A stretch of 30,234 bases of DNA, taken from a virus. The position numbers and the translations under genes were made by a program. The stretch is taken from the IMG/VR virus record IMGVR_UViG_3300023181_000003, positions 64,001 to 94,234 of that record; one strand, 5' to 3'. The stretch's first letter is position 1; every line of letters begins with the position of its first letter. Shown one piece after another: positions 18,933-26,818 of the stretch. The notes below the pieces were generated by a model, which was not told the DNA's origin, did not search any database, and saw nothing but the letters and a program-made list of their open reading frames with translations.

Positions 18933-19249
18933 TCCATTTCCTCCCACTTGATTAGCTCTTTCATTAATACTCCGTCATACCCGCCATCATCATAATATAC
19001 AAAAATACCTTCACAATCTAGCTCTGTGTATTCTACATCAAACACATAACCTAGAACATTCTGTCTTTCAACTAAAATTGCGATTGCCTTATTTTCCCAC
19101 TCTTCCTTAATATCGTCAAGAGTCTTATTAAAAACTTCACAAGCAGCTTGCATCTTCTTCTTTGCAATCACTTCTTCACGAATGTAATCAATCTGAGCAG
19201 AAGCAATACCTGTCTGAGCATCCATGATTTGCATGAATTTAGTAGTCAT
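18929..19249 (-). CDS. Hypothetical protein, 106 aa
   Basis: ATG 19249 follows GGAGGGATTACAGAAG. N-terminal half is helical (TGIASAQIDYIREEV); the C-terminal half is acidic and beta-like (GIFVYYDDGGYDGVLM). Its last 4 nt overlap the next gene. No family recognised. Confidence 0.75.
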   Translation of the reverse strand: MTTKFMQIMDAQTGIASAQIDYIREEVIAKKKMQAACEVFNKTLDDIKEEWENKAIAILVERQNVLGYVFDVEYTELDCEGIFVYYDDGGYDGVLMKELIKWEEME

Positions 19250-19592
19250 CTTCTGTAATCCCTCCAATTAATTTAATTACATCTTTTCTCGATTGTTCGT
19301 AACCCTTATCAAAATACATCTTTTCCATTATACGCTCATGGTCAGACTTTGAGTAGTTTTGGCTACGAGCATATTGAAAAGCATACTCAATAATTTGATT
19401 TACTAGACCCTCAGAAAATCCAAATTTATCATTAGCTTTAAAAGTATAAATACCCTCATATTTATCACATAGTGCATCACAAATAATAGTCTTAAACCAA
19501 ATTGCGTCTTGAGAGACTTCTAAAGGCTTTTCTACACTCTTTGAAGTTTCTTTTACACGTTTCATAAATTTTTCATACCAATCTTCGCTCAT
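19239..19592 (-). CDS. Hypothetical protein, 117 aa
   Basis: ATG 19592 follows GAGGAATAAT, which decides the start over an upstream one. Helical soluble protein (MSEDWYEKFMKRVKETSKS). No recognised domain. Overlaps the next gene by 11 nt. Confidence 0.75.
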   Translation of the reverse strand: MSEDWYEKFMKRVKETSKSVEKPLEVSQDAIWFKTIICDALCDKYEGIYTFKANDKFGFSEGLVNQIIEYAFQYARSQNYSKSDHERIMEKMYFDKGYEQSRKDVIKLIGGITEDDY

Positions 19593-19593
19593 A

Positions 19594-19848
19594 TTATTCC
19601 TCAAATACTTTTCTAGCTTTATTTGTTTTACTGAGAATATAAGGAATCTCATCCCTTACAGATTTAAAGAAAGATAGTAAGCCTGCCTCATGAGGCTTTA
19701 GATATGTTGTTCCCATGTTCTTGTAAAACCACTCAAGGAAAGATTTATCTGAATATCCTGTAAGAGCCTCTAGTGCTCTCATTTCTTTTTCATTGAGAGT
19801 GATTGTAGCAGAGCATTCAATCTTTGGGGTAGTGATAAATTTAGTCAT
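19594..19848 (-). CDS. Hypothetical protein, 84 aa
   Basis: Contains CSATITLNEKEMRALEALTG, a strand-helix pattern seen in many small phage proteins. Start overlaps the previous gene by 4 nt. No function known to me. Confidence 0.75.
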   Translation of the reverse strand: MTKFITTPKIECSATITLNEKEMRALEALTGYSDKSFLEWFYKNMGTTYLKPHEAGLLSFFKSVRDEIPYILSKTNKARKVFEE

Positions 19849-20120
19849 ACGCTTCCATTCTCTAATTCTTTAACATCTTCATAAGGTGCCACCATCTTCC
19901 GATACACTTCTAGCTTGCAACTTTCAAGTAATCCTATAACCTCATTATAATCATGATATGTTGCATCAGGATATAAATCTTTGATTAGCTTTGTAATCGT
20001 GTAGTTTAGTAGGCCGTCTCTGTGTTGTCCCCAGATAAATAGACCATCAATCTTATCTGCAAGGTTTTCTATTTGATTATCAAGTTTATCTCTATGTTCT
20101 TGTTTAATATATGGCATCAT
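19845..20120 (-). CDS. Conserved phage protein, 91 aa
   Basis: Starts MMPYIKQEHRDKLDNQI and contains DGLLNYTITKLIKDLY and VIGLLESCKLEVYRKM with YEDVKELENGSV at the end. I recall this layout (MPYI...R..L...LNY.IT...GVLE..K.E.YRR...YED.K...NGD) from many phages; the function is unknown. Confidence 0.82.
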   Translation of the reverse strand: MMPYIKQEHRDKLDNQIENLADKIDGLFIWGQHRDGLLNYTITKLIKDLYPDATYHDYNEVIGLLESCKLEVYRKMVAPYEDVKELENGSV

Positions 20121-20335
20121 TCCACCTTTGAATCAGAAACTATACCATCTTTGTCTACACATTTTACTCTCCAAATGCCACGACTTTCTCCATTATGTCT
20201 GTCAACCATTTCCGTGACCAAAACACGCATCTCTTTAGACTTACAGTAATTTGACCTCATCTGGTACTCTTCAATAGACATACCGCAACCTGCCAACATA
20301 ATTACTGACAGCAAAATAAGTAGATTCATCTTCAT
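20117..20335 (-). CDS. Small lipoprotein, 72 aa
   Basis: The N-terminus MKMNLLILLSVIMLAGC is a lipoprotein signal peptide with lipobox LAGC, so the mature protein would be lipid-anchored at Cys17. About 55 residues follow, with two more Cys. Phage lipoproteins often act in lysis (spanin) or superinfection exclusion. It starts right after a two-helix membrane protein gene. Which role applies is not clear. Confidence 0.82.
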   Translation of the reverse strand: MKMNLLILLSVIMLAGCGMSIEEYQMRSNYCKSKEMRVLVTEMVDRHNGESRGIWRVKCVDKDGIVSDSKVE

Positions 20336-20691
20336 TATTCCACCTGCACTTTAATACAAGTCTTATTCTTCCATGCCTTGAATGATTCAAACATAGGATG
20401 ACTATAATTACTTGAATAGTTTTCTGCAATTAGCCAAAGACCCATTCCATAGAAGAACACCCCAATAAATAATAAAGGTAAGGATAAGGTCCACCCGAAG
20501 AATATCACACCAATTGTGCCTACAATCGGATAGAGGACAGTAATAACCATGCAAACAAACATAAATAGGAACAAAGGTAGAAGAACAATATTCCTTAGTG
20601 TTAACCAAACGATTTTACAACTATCTAATTCGTGAACATCATCCATCATATTCAAAAACTTATAAAATAAACTATTACGTGAAATCTTCAT
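20335..20691 (-). CDS. Membrane protein, 118 aa
   Basis: ATG 20691 follows GGAAGAGAT. At least two membrane helices (LLPLFLFMFVCMVITVLYPI and LSLPLLFIGVFFYGMGLWL) are joined by a Gly-rich stretch. Its stop abuts the lipoprotein start. A link between the two is possible. Confidence 0.8.
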   Translation of the reverse strand: MKISRNSLFYKFLNMMDDVHELDSCKIVWLTLRNIVLLPLFLFMFVCMVITVLYPIVGTIGVIFFGWTLSLPLLFIGVFFYGMGLWLIAENYSSNYSHPMFESFKAWKNKTCIKVQVE

Positions 20692-20702
20692 ATCTCTTCC
20701 TT

Positions 20703-20894
20703 TCAATACCAACTCTTTGTTTTAAAATCCATGCCAAATGTAGCACGTCGAATATCTTTCTTATCAATCACTACCATTTCAGAATAATTAGTCTCTACAG
20801 CAATCCAATCCTTATCTACATATTGGTCTGTAACATTCTTTAGAACATCTTCCCTACCATCTTTGTATGAAACATATAGCTGAACATTTGACAT
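20703..20894 (-). CDS. Hypothetical protein, 63 aa
   Basis: Ribosome site AAAGGAGAAATCT. Soluble beta protein (QLYVSYKDGREDVLKNV). No motif recognised. Confidence 0.78.
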   Translation of the reverse strand: MSNVQLYVSYKDGREDVLKNVTDQYVDKDWIAVETNYSEMVVIDKKDIRRATFGMDFKTKSWY

Positions 20895-20922
20895 AGATTT
20901 CTCCTTTAGTTAATTGACAAAC

Positions 20923-21093
20923 TTATACATCTTTTACTTCACAACAGTTAGAGCATCTACGAAACCCTATAGGGTGCCAATAATATCTGTTTAGTCTTCT
21001 TAATTCATCCCCCGACAATATATCTTTTTCTACTAAAGAAGATACTAAATCTGCTTTTAAATTTTCTCCTGTGGGAGCATAATATATTACCAT
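20923..21093 (-). CDS. Hypothetical 56-aa protein with C-terminal CxxCC
   Basis: ATG with only a weak AGGTG upstream. Ends HPIGFRRCSNCCEVKDV, a possible partial metal site. The frame is uninterrupted and fills the gap between well-supported neighbours. Moderate confidence. Confidence 0.6.
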   Translation of the reverse strand: MVIYYAPTGENLKADLVSSLVEKDILSGDELRRLNRYYWHPIGFRRCSNCCEVKDV

Positions 21094-21126
21094 CCTAAAA
21101 ATTTACACCTGTATAGTACTTCACAA

Positions 21127-21315
21127 TTAACCAATCGTAGCTGAAACAACTACATCATCTTCAATCTTAAGGTTCACTCGTGACATTTGATAGTCCATTG
21201 TAATAACAAAATAATCTCCATTACGCTTTGTCACTCGTGGAGTGTATCCAGAATCATTAATGATAGTCTTTGCTTGATGTTCTGTCAAGCCTAGGAGGTC
21301 TTTTAGTGTGATCAT
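21127..21315 (-). CDS. Possible I78-type peptidase inhibitor-like protein, 62 aa
   Basis: The C-terminal MDYQMSRVNLKIEDDVVVSA resembles the I78/potato-inhibitor pattern (TxDYxxxRxNxxxDxxxxIxxxxG), which blocks serine proteases. The N-terminal helix (EHQAKTIINDSG) and the TPRV strand also fit. A phage inhibitor of host proteases would make sense, but the match is only by pattern. Confidence 0.6.
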   Translation of the reverse strand: MITLKDLLGLTEHQAKTIINDSGYTPRVTKRNGDYFVITMDYQMSRVNLKIEDDVVVSATIG

Positions 21316-21440
21316 TTTTTATTCCTTAATACTTTATATAAATAGTAAGCACAGAAAATCATGAAGATAAAGGATGCGCCTAGTAATACCCATCCTTCCA
21401 TGCTAAGAATTAGCCACATTGCAAAATCATTTCCGTGCAT
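21312..21440 (-). CDS. 42-aa membrane peptide
   Basis: Overlaps the next gene by ATGA. One long hydrophobic helix (GWVLLGASFIFMIFCAYYLY) and a basic tail (KVLRNKK). Its start lies inside the end of the upstream membrane protein gene. Confidence 0.65.
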   Translation of the reverse strand: MHGNDFAMWLILSMEGWVLLGASFIFMIFCAYYLYKVLRNKK

Positions 21441-21798
21441 TTGTAGTCTCCTTAGAGATAGCTTCATCAAGCATTGTATCAGCCTTCTGGCGTAGCAGTG
21501 TCATAACTTTAGCAGCTTCAGGGCTCTCAGCTACTTTAAGGGCATAGTGAGCACCCACTAGAATGGCTGTGTCTTGTTTTGATGGGATAAGATTTCCTGT
21601 TGAAAACAGTAATGGAATTAGAACCAAGAAAACCTTAATCTTTGTATTCCAATATTTTTTCTTATCTAGTGTATCAGAATAATCTGAAAAACGGATTGCG
21701 CTAAAAATTAAAGCAATTACCGAAGAACAACCAGCAAAGATGAAAAACCCAATAATAGTGTCAATCTTCAACCAAAGATATAAAATAAATAATTCCAT
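21427..21798 (-). CDS. Phage membrane protein, 123 aa
   Basis: Two membrane helices (about residues 14-33 and 56-70) precede a cytoplasmic or periplasmic helix domain. The part LIPSKQDTAILVGAHYALKV and the following coiled region follow a layout I recall in many tailed phages. Function unknown. Ribosome site AAGGAGAATTAT. Confidence 0.78.
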   Translation of the reverse strand: MELFILYLWLKIDTIIGFFIFAGCSSVIALIFSAIRFSDYSDTLDKKKYWNTKIKVFLVLIPLLFSTGNLIPSKQDTAILVGAHYALKVAESPEAAKVMTLLRQKADTMLDEAISKETTNARK

Positions 21799-21809
21799 AT
21801 AATTCTCCT

Positions 21810-22037
21810 TTAAAGTTTATCTCGCCATTGCCACTCAAAACGACAAGCATTTAGAAAACCTAATTGATGATCATTCCCTACTTCTTGTCCATCCATCATT
21901 TCAAGATGAATACGTAGTGCTTCTGTAGGAATATCTCGGCAAGGAGATTTTTCCTCTCTGCAATATCTCCAATAAGATTTTGTGATGTGCTTAAACACCC
22001 AAAAATTAAGTAGGCACTTATTAATAAAAACTTTCAT
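21810..22037 (-). CDS. Hypothetical protein, 75 aa
   Basis: Basic, Cys/Trp-rich protein (NFWVFKHITKSYWRYC). Ribosome site AAGGTAAAA. No family recognised. Confidence 0.72.
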   Translation of the reverse strand: MKVFINKCLLNFWVFKHITKSYWRYCREEKSPCRDIPTEALRIHLEMMDGQEVGNDHQLGFLNACRFEWQWRDKL

Positions 22038-22134
22038 TTTTACCTTTCAAGTGAATAATAAAATCTGACAAGATAAATGTACTATACCACTGAAACGGAC
22101 TCATGGTAAACAAAATTGTAACTAATTCTAACAT
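22021..22134 (-). CDS. 37-aa peptide
   Basis: GAGGAATGAT precedes the ATG, and the preceding gene stops just before it. Hydrophobic start (LELVTILFTM) and aromatic tail. Possibly membrane-bound. It overlaps the next gene by 17 nt. Confidence 0.6.
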   Translation of the reverse strand: MLELVTILFTMSPFQWYSTFILSDFIIHLKGKNESFY

Positions 22135-22135
22135 A

Positions 22136-22741
22136 TCATTCCTCCACTACAATCATCTCTTCACCATTACGATCAAATGGGGCGCCTTCATTTTCAAAAA
22201 TATCTTTTTTCATTTTAATAATATACTCAGAATCAGAAGGTGATACTAGTTGGAGAATATTACTCTGACGTTCTTTCTTTGGTTTAAATTTAGGCAAGAG
22301 AACTTCATGAGGATAAGCCCAACCAACATCATTGTAGACATTTTCTAGCTGAGCATGTAGAGGGTTACTTTCGCTTACATATGTTGCAGTTAGTCTACCT
22401 TCTAAACCTACAAGGCGAGCTACACGCTTGAATTCACCACCATGTTTTTGGTCAATCCCTACAGCAATATGAATAATCTCGTGAAGCAGCACTTGAAGGA
22501 GATTTACTTTGTCTTGATTTCCAAGAACAGGGGAGATAAACAAAGAATATGTTTTCTTATCATCACAAGACTCTTTATCCCAAGCTTGTCCAATTGCTTT
22601 AGGACTTCCAGCAGGAAAACCAACACTCACTGTCCAATTTTCTGGAAGTTTAATATTGTGCTTACTTAAAATTTGTTTTTCAATGAGCAATGTTGCCTCT
22701 TTAAGCCAAACTTCTCTTGTTACATCTTTACGATCATCCAT
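22136..22741 (-). CDS. SprT-like zinc metallopeptidase-fold protein
   Basis: The segment LLQVLLHEIIHIAVGIDQKH holds a zinc HEXXH motif, and HGGEFKRVARLVGLEG is the usual follow-up. This is the SprT-like/zincin layout (HExxH...HG..F...a...GL). About 201 residues; the C-terminal 70 are unassigned and acidic. Relatives act on DNA-protein crosslinks or as structural zincins; the phage role is unknown. ATG 22741 follows GGAGAAATAAT. Confidence 0.8.
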   Translation of the reverse strand: MDDRKDVTREVWLKEATLLIEKQILSKHNIKLPENWTVSVGFPAGSPKAIGQAWDKESCDDKKTYSLFISPVLGNQDKVNLLQVLLHEIIHIAVGIDQKHGGEFKRVARLVGLEGRLTATYVSESNPLHAQLENVYNDVGWAYPHEVLLPKFKPKKERQSNILQLVSPSDSEYIIKMKKDIFENEGAPFDRNGEEMIVVEE

Positions 22742-22742
22742 A

Positions 22743-23054
22743 TTATTTCTCCAATCCTTTGTACATAAATTCATACTGTTCTAAGCGTGCAATCTCTTCA
22801 GCAGCTTCTTCTAAGAGGTCTGCAATTCTATCTGGCTTACCCTCTTGAACAGATTTACGGCTATCAATCTGTCTACGGATTCTGGCACGTTCTTTTAGAC
22901 GGAAAACTAAATCTTCGTCTTCTACATATCTATCAACTTTAATGTGACAATTCATGCAATGAAGCACACCATTTATATCATCCATCACAGATGTTTCCTT
23001 GTACCAACCTAGGGCACAAGATTTACAAACTTCTCCTAGTAAATCTTTCTTCAT
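22743..23054 (-). CDS. Zinc-ribbon protein with coiled C-terminus
   Basis: CKSC (about residues 10-13) and CMNC (about 33-36) form a likely zinc ribbon. The C-terminal PDRIADLLEEAAEEIARLEQ is a short coiled coil found in several phage small proteins. No enzymatic function evident. Next to the SprT-like gene. Confidence 0.75.
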   Translation of the reverse strand: MKKDLLGEVCKSCALGWYKETSVMDDINGVLHCMNCHIKVDRYVEDEDLVFRLKERARIRRQIDSRKSVQEGKPDRIADLLEEAAEEIARLEQYEFMYKGLEK

Positions 23055-23063
23055 TATCGTTCC

Positions 23064-23255
23064 TTAATTTGAATCTTCCATTGATTTTTCAAACTCTATG
23101 TTAAAAATTTCTTTCAATAAATCGTAAGACTTTTCTGACAATTCTCTTCCTGTAGACGAATACTTTTCTTTTAAATCTAAATAATCATTCTTGTAACTAA
23201 AACCAGAGGCCACACAATACATTTCTAGTGAACTCCAAATACTATCATTCTCCAT
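23064..23255 (-). CDS. Hypothetical protein, 63 aa
   Basis: ATG 23255 follows AGGAGTTTAT; an upstream start is less likely. Helical acidic protein (MENDSIWSSLEMYCVASGF). No motif recognised. Confidence 0.72.
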   Translation of the reverse strand: MENDSIWSSLEMYCVASGFSYKNDYLDLKEKYSSTGRELSEKSYDLLKEIFNIEFEKSMEDSN

Positions 23256-23263
23256 ATAAACTC

Positions 23264-23797
23264 CTAGCAATATTGATCTTGACACTTATAAAACACATGA
23301 TTGCCAATAGATACTACTTTATTCTTATCCTTAGCGAACACAGGCTTCTTCTTTAAATATTTAGCATGATAGAACATTACATCATCTCGTCCTAAATACT
23401 TTCCATCTTGAAAATCATATGCTACAACAGCAATACGATTCCAGTCTTTCCAATTAACCTTTTTCTTTTTAGATTTATCGCATTGATATGAAAATTCACA
23501 TCTTTGTGTAAGCACACCTCTGATTGTAGCAGGAAATCTCTTACTTGTGTGCATTGTTCTGTTGTTAATAACAGACATAATTGCAATCATTCCCTCTATA
23601 GGCTCATGCTGTGCTTCATAGTATACGCTCTCTGTCAAGAGTCTACAATCTTCTTGTAACATACATTTTTCTACCTTTTGAGTGGCAGTAATCTCGATAA
23701 CTTGAATAGAATTACTGGTTACATGTTTTGGTGGATTAACAACAAGTATAAATGTTGAGATTATTACAGAAATTAAAATTAGTAAATATGTTTTCAT
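23264..23797 (-). CDS. SleB-type cell wall hydrolase (Hydrolase_2)
   Basis: The N-terminus (TYLLILISVIISTFILVV) is a signal peptide or anchor. Then come ESVYYEAQHEPIEGMIAIMS, VINNRTM, RFPATIRGVLTQ, CEFSYQ, VMFYHAKYLKK and IGNHVFYK, the ordered motifs of the Hydrolase_2/SleB family that cuts peptidoglycan glycan strands. It is likely the phage endolysin or an accessory wall enzyme. ATG 23797 follows GGAAGGAACA. No holin is obvious next to it. Confidence 0.85.
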   Translation of the reverse strand: MKTYLLILISVIISTFILVVNPPKHVTSNSIQVIEITATQKVEKCMLQEDCRLLTESVYYEAQHEPIEGMIAIMSVINNRTMHTSKRFPATIRGVLTQRCEFSYQCDKSKKKKVNWKDWNRIAVVAYDFQDGKYLGRDDVMFYHAKYLKKKPVFAKDKNKVVSIGNHVFYKCQDQYC

Positions 23798-24207
23798 TGT
23801 TCCTTCCATTGTTCTACTTCAACACCACATTCTAACAGATGTTTCAATCCAGTGTCATCTCTATAGTGATCTTTAAATATAAATTTCTTGATACCTGCGT
23901 CTACAATATCAATACTACACAAGTAGCAGCAACTATGTGTGGTAAACATTGTAGCGCCTACGCTAGTCTCGTTAGACTTTGTAAGGCCGATTAAGGCCGA
24001 TTTCTCAGCATGACGTGTCTCAGCTTTTGTCACTCCGTTTGAGTCTTCTAGCGGGCCGTCTAGGTGCTCTGGTAAAGCATTGTAGCCACAAGAAATTATA
24101 CGATTGTTTTTTACAATTACAGCACCAACATTTAATCGTGTGCTCACAGAGCATTCAGCAAAAGCTTCTGCACATTTCATATATGCTTTTTTATGTTTAT
24201 ATTTCAT
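23794..24207 (-). CDS. Deoxycytidylate deaminase-type zinc enzyme
   Basis: The zinc site is HAEKSAL and CCYLC (THSCCYLC, where most have TxxPCxxC). The N-terminal CAEAFAECSVSTRLNVGAVI and the GYNALPEHLDG segment are typical of dCMP deaminase, which makes dUMP for dTMP synthesis. Length 137 is a little short. It starts with ATGA overlap after the endonuclease gene and would work with dUTPase. Confidence 0.85.
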   Translation of the reverse strand: MKYKHKKAYMKCAEAFAECSVSTRLNVGAVIVKNNRIISCGYNALPEHLDGPLEDSNGVTKAETRHAEKSALIGLTKSNETSVGATMFTTHSCCYLCSIDIVDAGIKKFIFKDHYRDDTGLKHLLECGVEVEQWKEQ

Positions 24208-24869
24208 TTCTTGTTAAATCCATAATATTCTAGTTCTGCGCGCTCTCTTGATATTACGGCTTCTTCAAATGTAAGAAACGTTCCTAAATATATAAACTGC
24301 TTTTTAAAACTTATATATGCAATCCAACCCTTTCCATTTTTTGACTCTTTAACTCCTGTCCTACCAGACTTATTGTTTGATTTTATATTTATGTTATAAG
24401 CTTGATTTGTGGCTGTATCCCATTTACAATTTTCTTTTGAGTAACTAATGTTTACATCGGTACGCTCTAATGTCATCCCTTCTGGACACTCTCCCATATC
24501 TTCTATAAAACCCTCTAATTTTATCCAATTTTCTGGATAGGTTATACCTCTTCCCCCATATTTATCATATCTTTTGTTGTTTGGGTTATCACAACGTTCC
24601 TTCATTCCCCTCCAACTATTCCGCGTCTTACTTGATTTATATCCTACCGCGTGGCCGTGAGTTTTGTTCATCTCTCTAATTCTATCTTTATTATAACACC
24701 CGCAGGATTTTGACTCACCAGTCTTTAGGGATGGCCCTGTAGGTGTCGTATAATTACCACAATCACATAGGCAAAGCCACCTCGCCTGTCCATTTGGGGT
24801 ACTTTCTGACCTACTCAATACTAATAATCTCTCAAATCTTTTCCCGACTAAATCTAACACTTTTATCAT
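24204..24869 (-). CDS. HNH-type homing endonuclease with AP2 domain
   Basis: A Cys-rich start (WLCLCDCGN, SCGC) is followed by TRNSWRGMKERCDNP, YGGRGI and TLERTDVNISYSKENCKW. These are the signature blocks of a widespread phage endonuclease-like family. The C-terminal YLGTFLTFEEAVISRERAEL is an AP2-type DNA-binding domain. It is likely a free-standing mobile gene. A terminator (24889-24912) stands directly upstream of ATG 24869, and the 3' end overlaps the deaminase start by 4 nt. Confidence 0.82.
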   Translation of the reverse strand: MIKVLDLVGKRFERLLVLSRSESTPNGQARWLCLCDCGNYTTPTGPSLKTGESKSCGCYNKDRIREMNKTHGHAVGYKSSKTRNSWRGMKERCDNPNNKRYDKYGGRGITYPENWIKLEGFIEDMGECPEGMTLERTDVNISYSKENCKWDTATNQAYNINIKSNNKSGRTGVKESKNGKGWIAYISFKKQFIYLGTFLTFEEAVISRERAELEYYGFNKK

Positions 24870-24888
24870 TACATTTCTCCAAAAATAA

Positions 24889-24912
24889 AAGCCCAACATT
24901 TCTGAAGGGCTT
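24889..24912 (-). terminator. Terminator directly before the endonuclease gene
   Basis: On the minus strand AAGCCC, a 12-nt loop and GGGCTT are followed by TTATTTTT. It lies between the stop at 24916 and the endonuclease start, so readthrough or a separate promoter must supply the downstream genes. Confidence 0.7.
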
Positions 24913-24915
24913 CGT

Positions 24916-25116
24916 TCATAGTTCTACATCATAAGGAATAGAAAGTAATTGATCCACTGCCCTATCCAGACAAGCATTACCTTCTAAATATCGTGGCACA
25001 TTTGAATCATAAAATCTTTTAGCTCTTTGTAAGAGGAAGATAGCTTCATCTATAGGCTCAGTATACATGGATACATCTGGTAATTCTTCTGGTTCTAAAC
25101 TTGCTGATGTGATCAC
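24916..25116 (-). CDS. Hypothetical protein, 66 aa
   Basis: Acidic helical protein (DEAIFLLQRAKRFYDSNVPR). Its start overlaps the previous gene by ATGA. No motif recognised. Confidence 0.75.
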   Translation of the reverse strand: MITSASLEPEELPDVSMYTEPIDEAIFLLQRAKRFYDSNVPRYLEGNACLDRAVDQLLSIPYDVEL

Positions 25117-25508
25117 TCTATAATCTCCTTAACACCAGACCACCTACTATAACCTTCCAATACACCCACGTCAAGATATCCATTACCAATGTTGTAAAAA
25201 TCTTTCTCTTCTACTAAAGTAGGAATTGTAAATTTCTTTCCTGTCTCAGTGCATTGAAACACTCTTCCTACCCAATCACATTTAAATTTATATTCATTTT
25301 TCCATGTGTGGTAGTCAGGGTTCTGAGTAAATCCCCACAGCTTTTGTAAATGAAACTCTGATTCTTCAATATCATTGTAAATATCTTGATTAAAAGGTTT
25401 TGTACAATTCTCAGTAATGCATTCATTAAGCTTTTCATGAATGAAGTCAATATCTTCAATTTCCTCTTCGGAGAGTCCCTGTCTAAGGGCTAGTGATTTG
25501 TTTACCAT
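25113..25508 (-). CDS. Hypothetical protein, 131 aa
   Basis: Ribosome site AAAGGAACAAT. N-terminal acidic helices (LSEEEIEDIDFIHEKL), C-terminal beta part with CDWVGRVFQCTETGKKF. No family recognised. Confidence 0.78.
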   Translation of the reverse strand: MVNKSLALRQGLSEEEIEDIDFIHEKLNECITENCTKPFNQDIYNDIEESEFHLQKLWGFTQNPDYHTWKNEYKFKCDWVGRVFQCTETGKKFTIPTLVEEKDFYNIGNGYLDVGVLEGYSRWSGVKEIIE

Positions 25509-25517
25509 ATTGTTCCT

Positions 25518-25724
25518 TTAATGAATTACAACACTTCGGATTTTATATTTTCCGATTCCATATTCTAAATCAGCAGCTTCTTGAGCTTTCTGTTTAGAAC
25601 GTGTCTTGAAGTATACACCATCTCCATTACAATCAACCAAAAAATATGACGTTGGATCGGTGAATGATAGATCGTGAAGACGTTCTTCACATGGGACAAT
25701 AATAGTTTCGATTTTAGTTTTCAT
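25518..25724 (-). CDS. Hypothetical protein, 68 aa, related to 10955-11089
   Basis: The C-terminus QKAQEAADLEYGIGKYKIRS resembles the small plus-strand protein at 10955-11089. The N-terminal part (CEERLHDLSFTD, VDCNGDGVYFKT) adds a beta section. It overlaps the endonuclease gene end by 11 nt. Confidence 0.75.
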   Translation of the reverse strand: MKTKIETIIVPCEERLHDLSFTDPTSYFLVDCNGDGVYFKTRSKQKAQEAADLEYGIGKYKIRSVVIH

Positions 25725-26220
25725 TATAATTCTTGTAGTGTGTTTTCTTTAGAATCCTGTATATCAAATTATGAGTTACGTTAAACTTCCTAGCTAAAGC
25801 CATTGTACCATTTATTTTACACCCACTTACAAAATTTTCTTTTATATAAGAAACTTGATCTGCATTTAGTTTTTGTGCTTTTAAATTAAAAATGTGCATT
25901 GTTCCCGTCTCATGTCTGTGTAAACTATTCTCCTGTGGTGTTACCCACTCTAGATTTTCTAATCTATTATCCCATCTTATTGCATTTATATGGTTAACTT
26001 GTATCTTACCTTCTGGATTTTCAATGAAAGCTTTGGCGACCTCTCTATGAATTTTTAAAGTCTTACCTTTACCTCTACCGTTTGGTTTTATATTTATTAC
26101 TTCATAACCAGATTTATGTCTGACTGTTTTTAATACATTACCTGTCCTATTGTTTTTAATTCTTGCAAAACTAGAAATAGAGTAATTTTCATACCCTTCA
26201 ATTACTTTCCACTGTTCCAT
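25714..26220 (-). CDS. HNH homing endonuclease with NUMOD4 and C-terminal HTH
   Basis: The N-terminal EQWKVIEGYENYSISSFARI is a NUMOD4 module. IQVNHINAIRWDNRLENLEW is the HNH_3 core (N-H-N). The C-terminal region ARKFNVTHNLIYRILK is a helix-turn-helix of the intron-endonuclease repeat type. Complete and of usual length (168). It begins 18 nt after the tRNA-Arg 3' end, so it may have entered next to the tRNA. ATG 26220 is chosen; ribosome site AAAGAGAAAAT is weak. Confidence 0.87.
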   Translation of the reverse strand: MEQWKVIEGYENYSISSFARIKNNRTGNVLKTVRHKSGYEVINIKPNGRGKGKTLKIHREVAKAFIENPEGKIQVNHINAIRWDNRLENLEWVTPQENSLHRHETGTMHIFNLKAQKLNADQVSYIKENFVSGCKINGTMALARKFNVTHNLIYRILKKTHYKNYNEN

Positions 26221-26237
26221 ATTTTCTCTTTTTAAAC

Positions 26238-26313
26238 TGGTGAGCCATGAGAGATTCAAACTCCCGACCTATCGTGTAGAAGACGACTGTTCTATTCGCT
26301 GAACTAATGGCTC
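26238..26313 (-). tRNA. tRNA-Arg(UCU)
   Basis: Acceptor GAGCCAT/ATGGCTC closes the cloverleaf, and ACCA follows so CCA is encoded. Anticodon stem GTCGT/ACGAT holds loop CTTCTAC, anticodon UCU. It reads AGA/AGG, which are common in this AT-rich sequence. 76 nt. Confidence 0.9.
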
Positions 26314-26325
26314 AAAATACTTTTG

Positions 26326-26400
26326 AGTACGCAACCAGATTTGAACTGGTGATTGTGAGGATTTGCAATCCCCTGCCTTTGACCACTCAGCCATGCGTAC
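26326..26400 (-). tRNA. tRNA-Cys(GCA)
   Basis: Acceptor GTACGCA/TGCGTAC; anticodon loop TTGCAAA gives GCA; T arm ACCAG/CTGGT. Discriminator is U, the usual one for Cys. CCA is not encoded (TCAAAAG follows), so host CCA addition is needed. Confidence 0.9.
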
Positions 26401-26406
26401 TATAAA

Positions 26407-26694
26407 TTATAGATAAGTTGTTTCTAGTTTCTCATCATCTTTAAATACTACTGCCTCATGACCATAATATCCGTTGTGTCCATTATATGCTGTAAATTGA
26501 AACATACCATTATCTGTATAGATATTAACAAACATAATACCACCTTCATAAATGTCTGGAACATCATAAGTTCCTAGCTTTTCATCTACAACTTCATATG
26601 TAACAAACTCTTTCCCAACAAATTCTTCTAGATCGTCCTGTGAAGTTAAATAACCCCAATTTTCACAACAATTTTGTTCATTACTAATCCCCAT
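26407..26694 (-). CDS. DUF7448-like phage protein
   Basis: CCENWGYLTSQDDLEEFVG, FVNIYTDNG and YNGHNGYYGHEAVVF are the conserved blocks of a phage family with a CC..WGY start and a YN.HNGYYGH end (called DUF7448 in databases as I recall). Function unknown. ATG 26694 lacks a strong ribosome site and may depend on a 12-codon upstream ORF. TTG 26700 is the other start. Confidence 0.8.
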   Translation of the reverse strand: MGISNEQNCCENWGYLTSQDDLEEFVGKEFVTYEVVDEKLGTYDVPDIYEGGIMFVNIYTDNGMFQFTAYNGHNGYYGHEAVVFKDDEKLETTYL

Positions 26695-26722
26695 CTTCAA
26701 TGTGAATTTTTTTATTCATCAT
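26684..26722 (-). CDS. 12-aa leader peptide upstream of the DUF7448-like gene
   Basis: AAAAGGAAAT precedes ATG ATG; the frame reads MMNKKIHIEDGD and stops 11 nt inside the next gene. The strong ribosome site here and the weak one at the main start suggest coupled translation. It may also be the true 5' end after an indel. Confidence 0.4.
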   Translation of the reverse strand: MMNKKIHIEDGD

Positions 26723-26737
26723 ATTTCCTTTTATGTT

Positions 26738-26814
<77 letters not shown>

Positions 26815-26818
26815 TGGT

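Noticed and set aside
22442-22669. 75-codon plus-strand ORF within the SprT-like gene region
   Set aside because: Antisense to the HEXXH metallopeptidase gene and without ribosome site.
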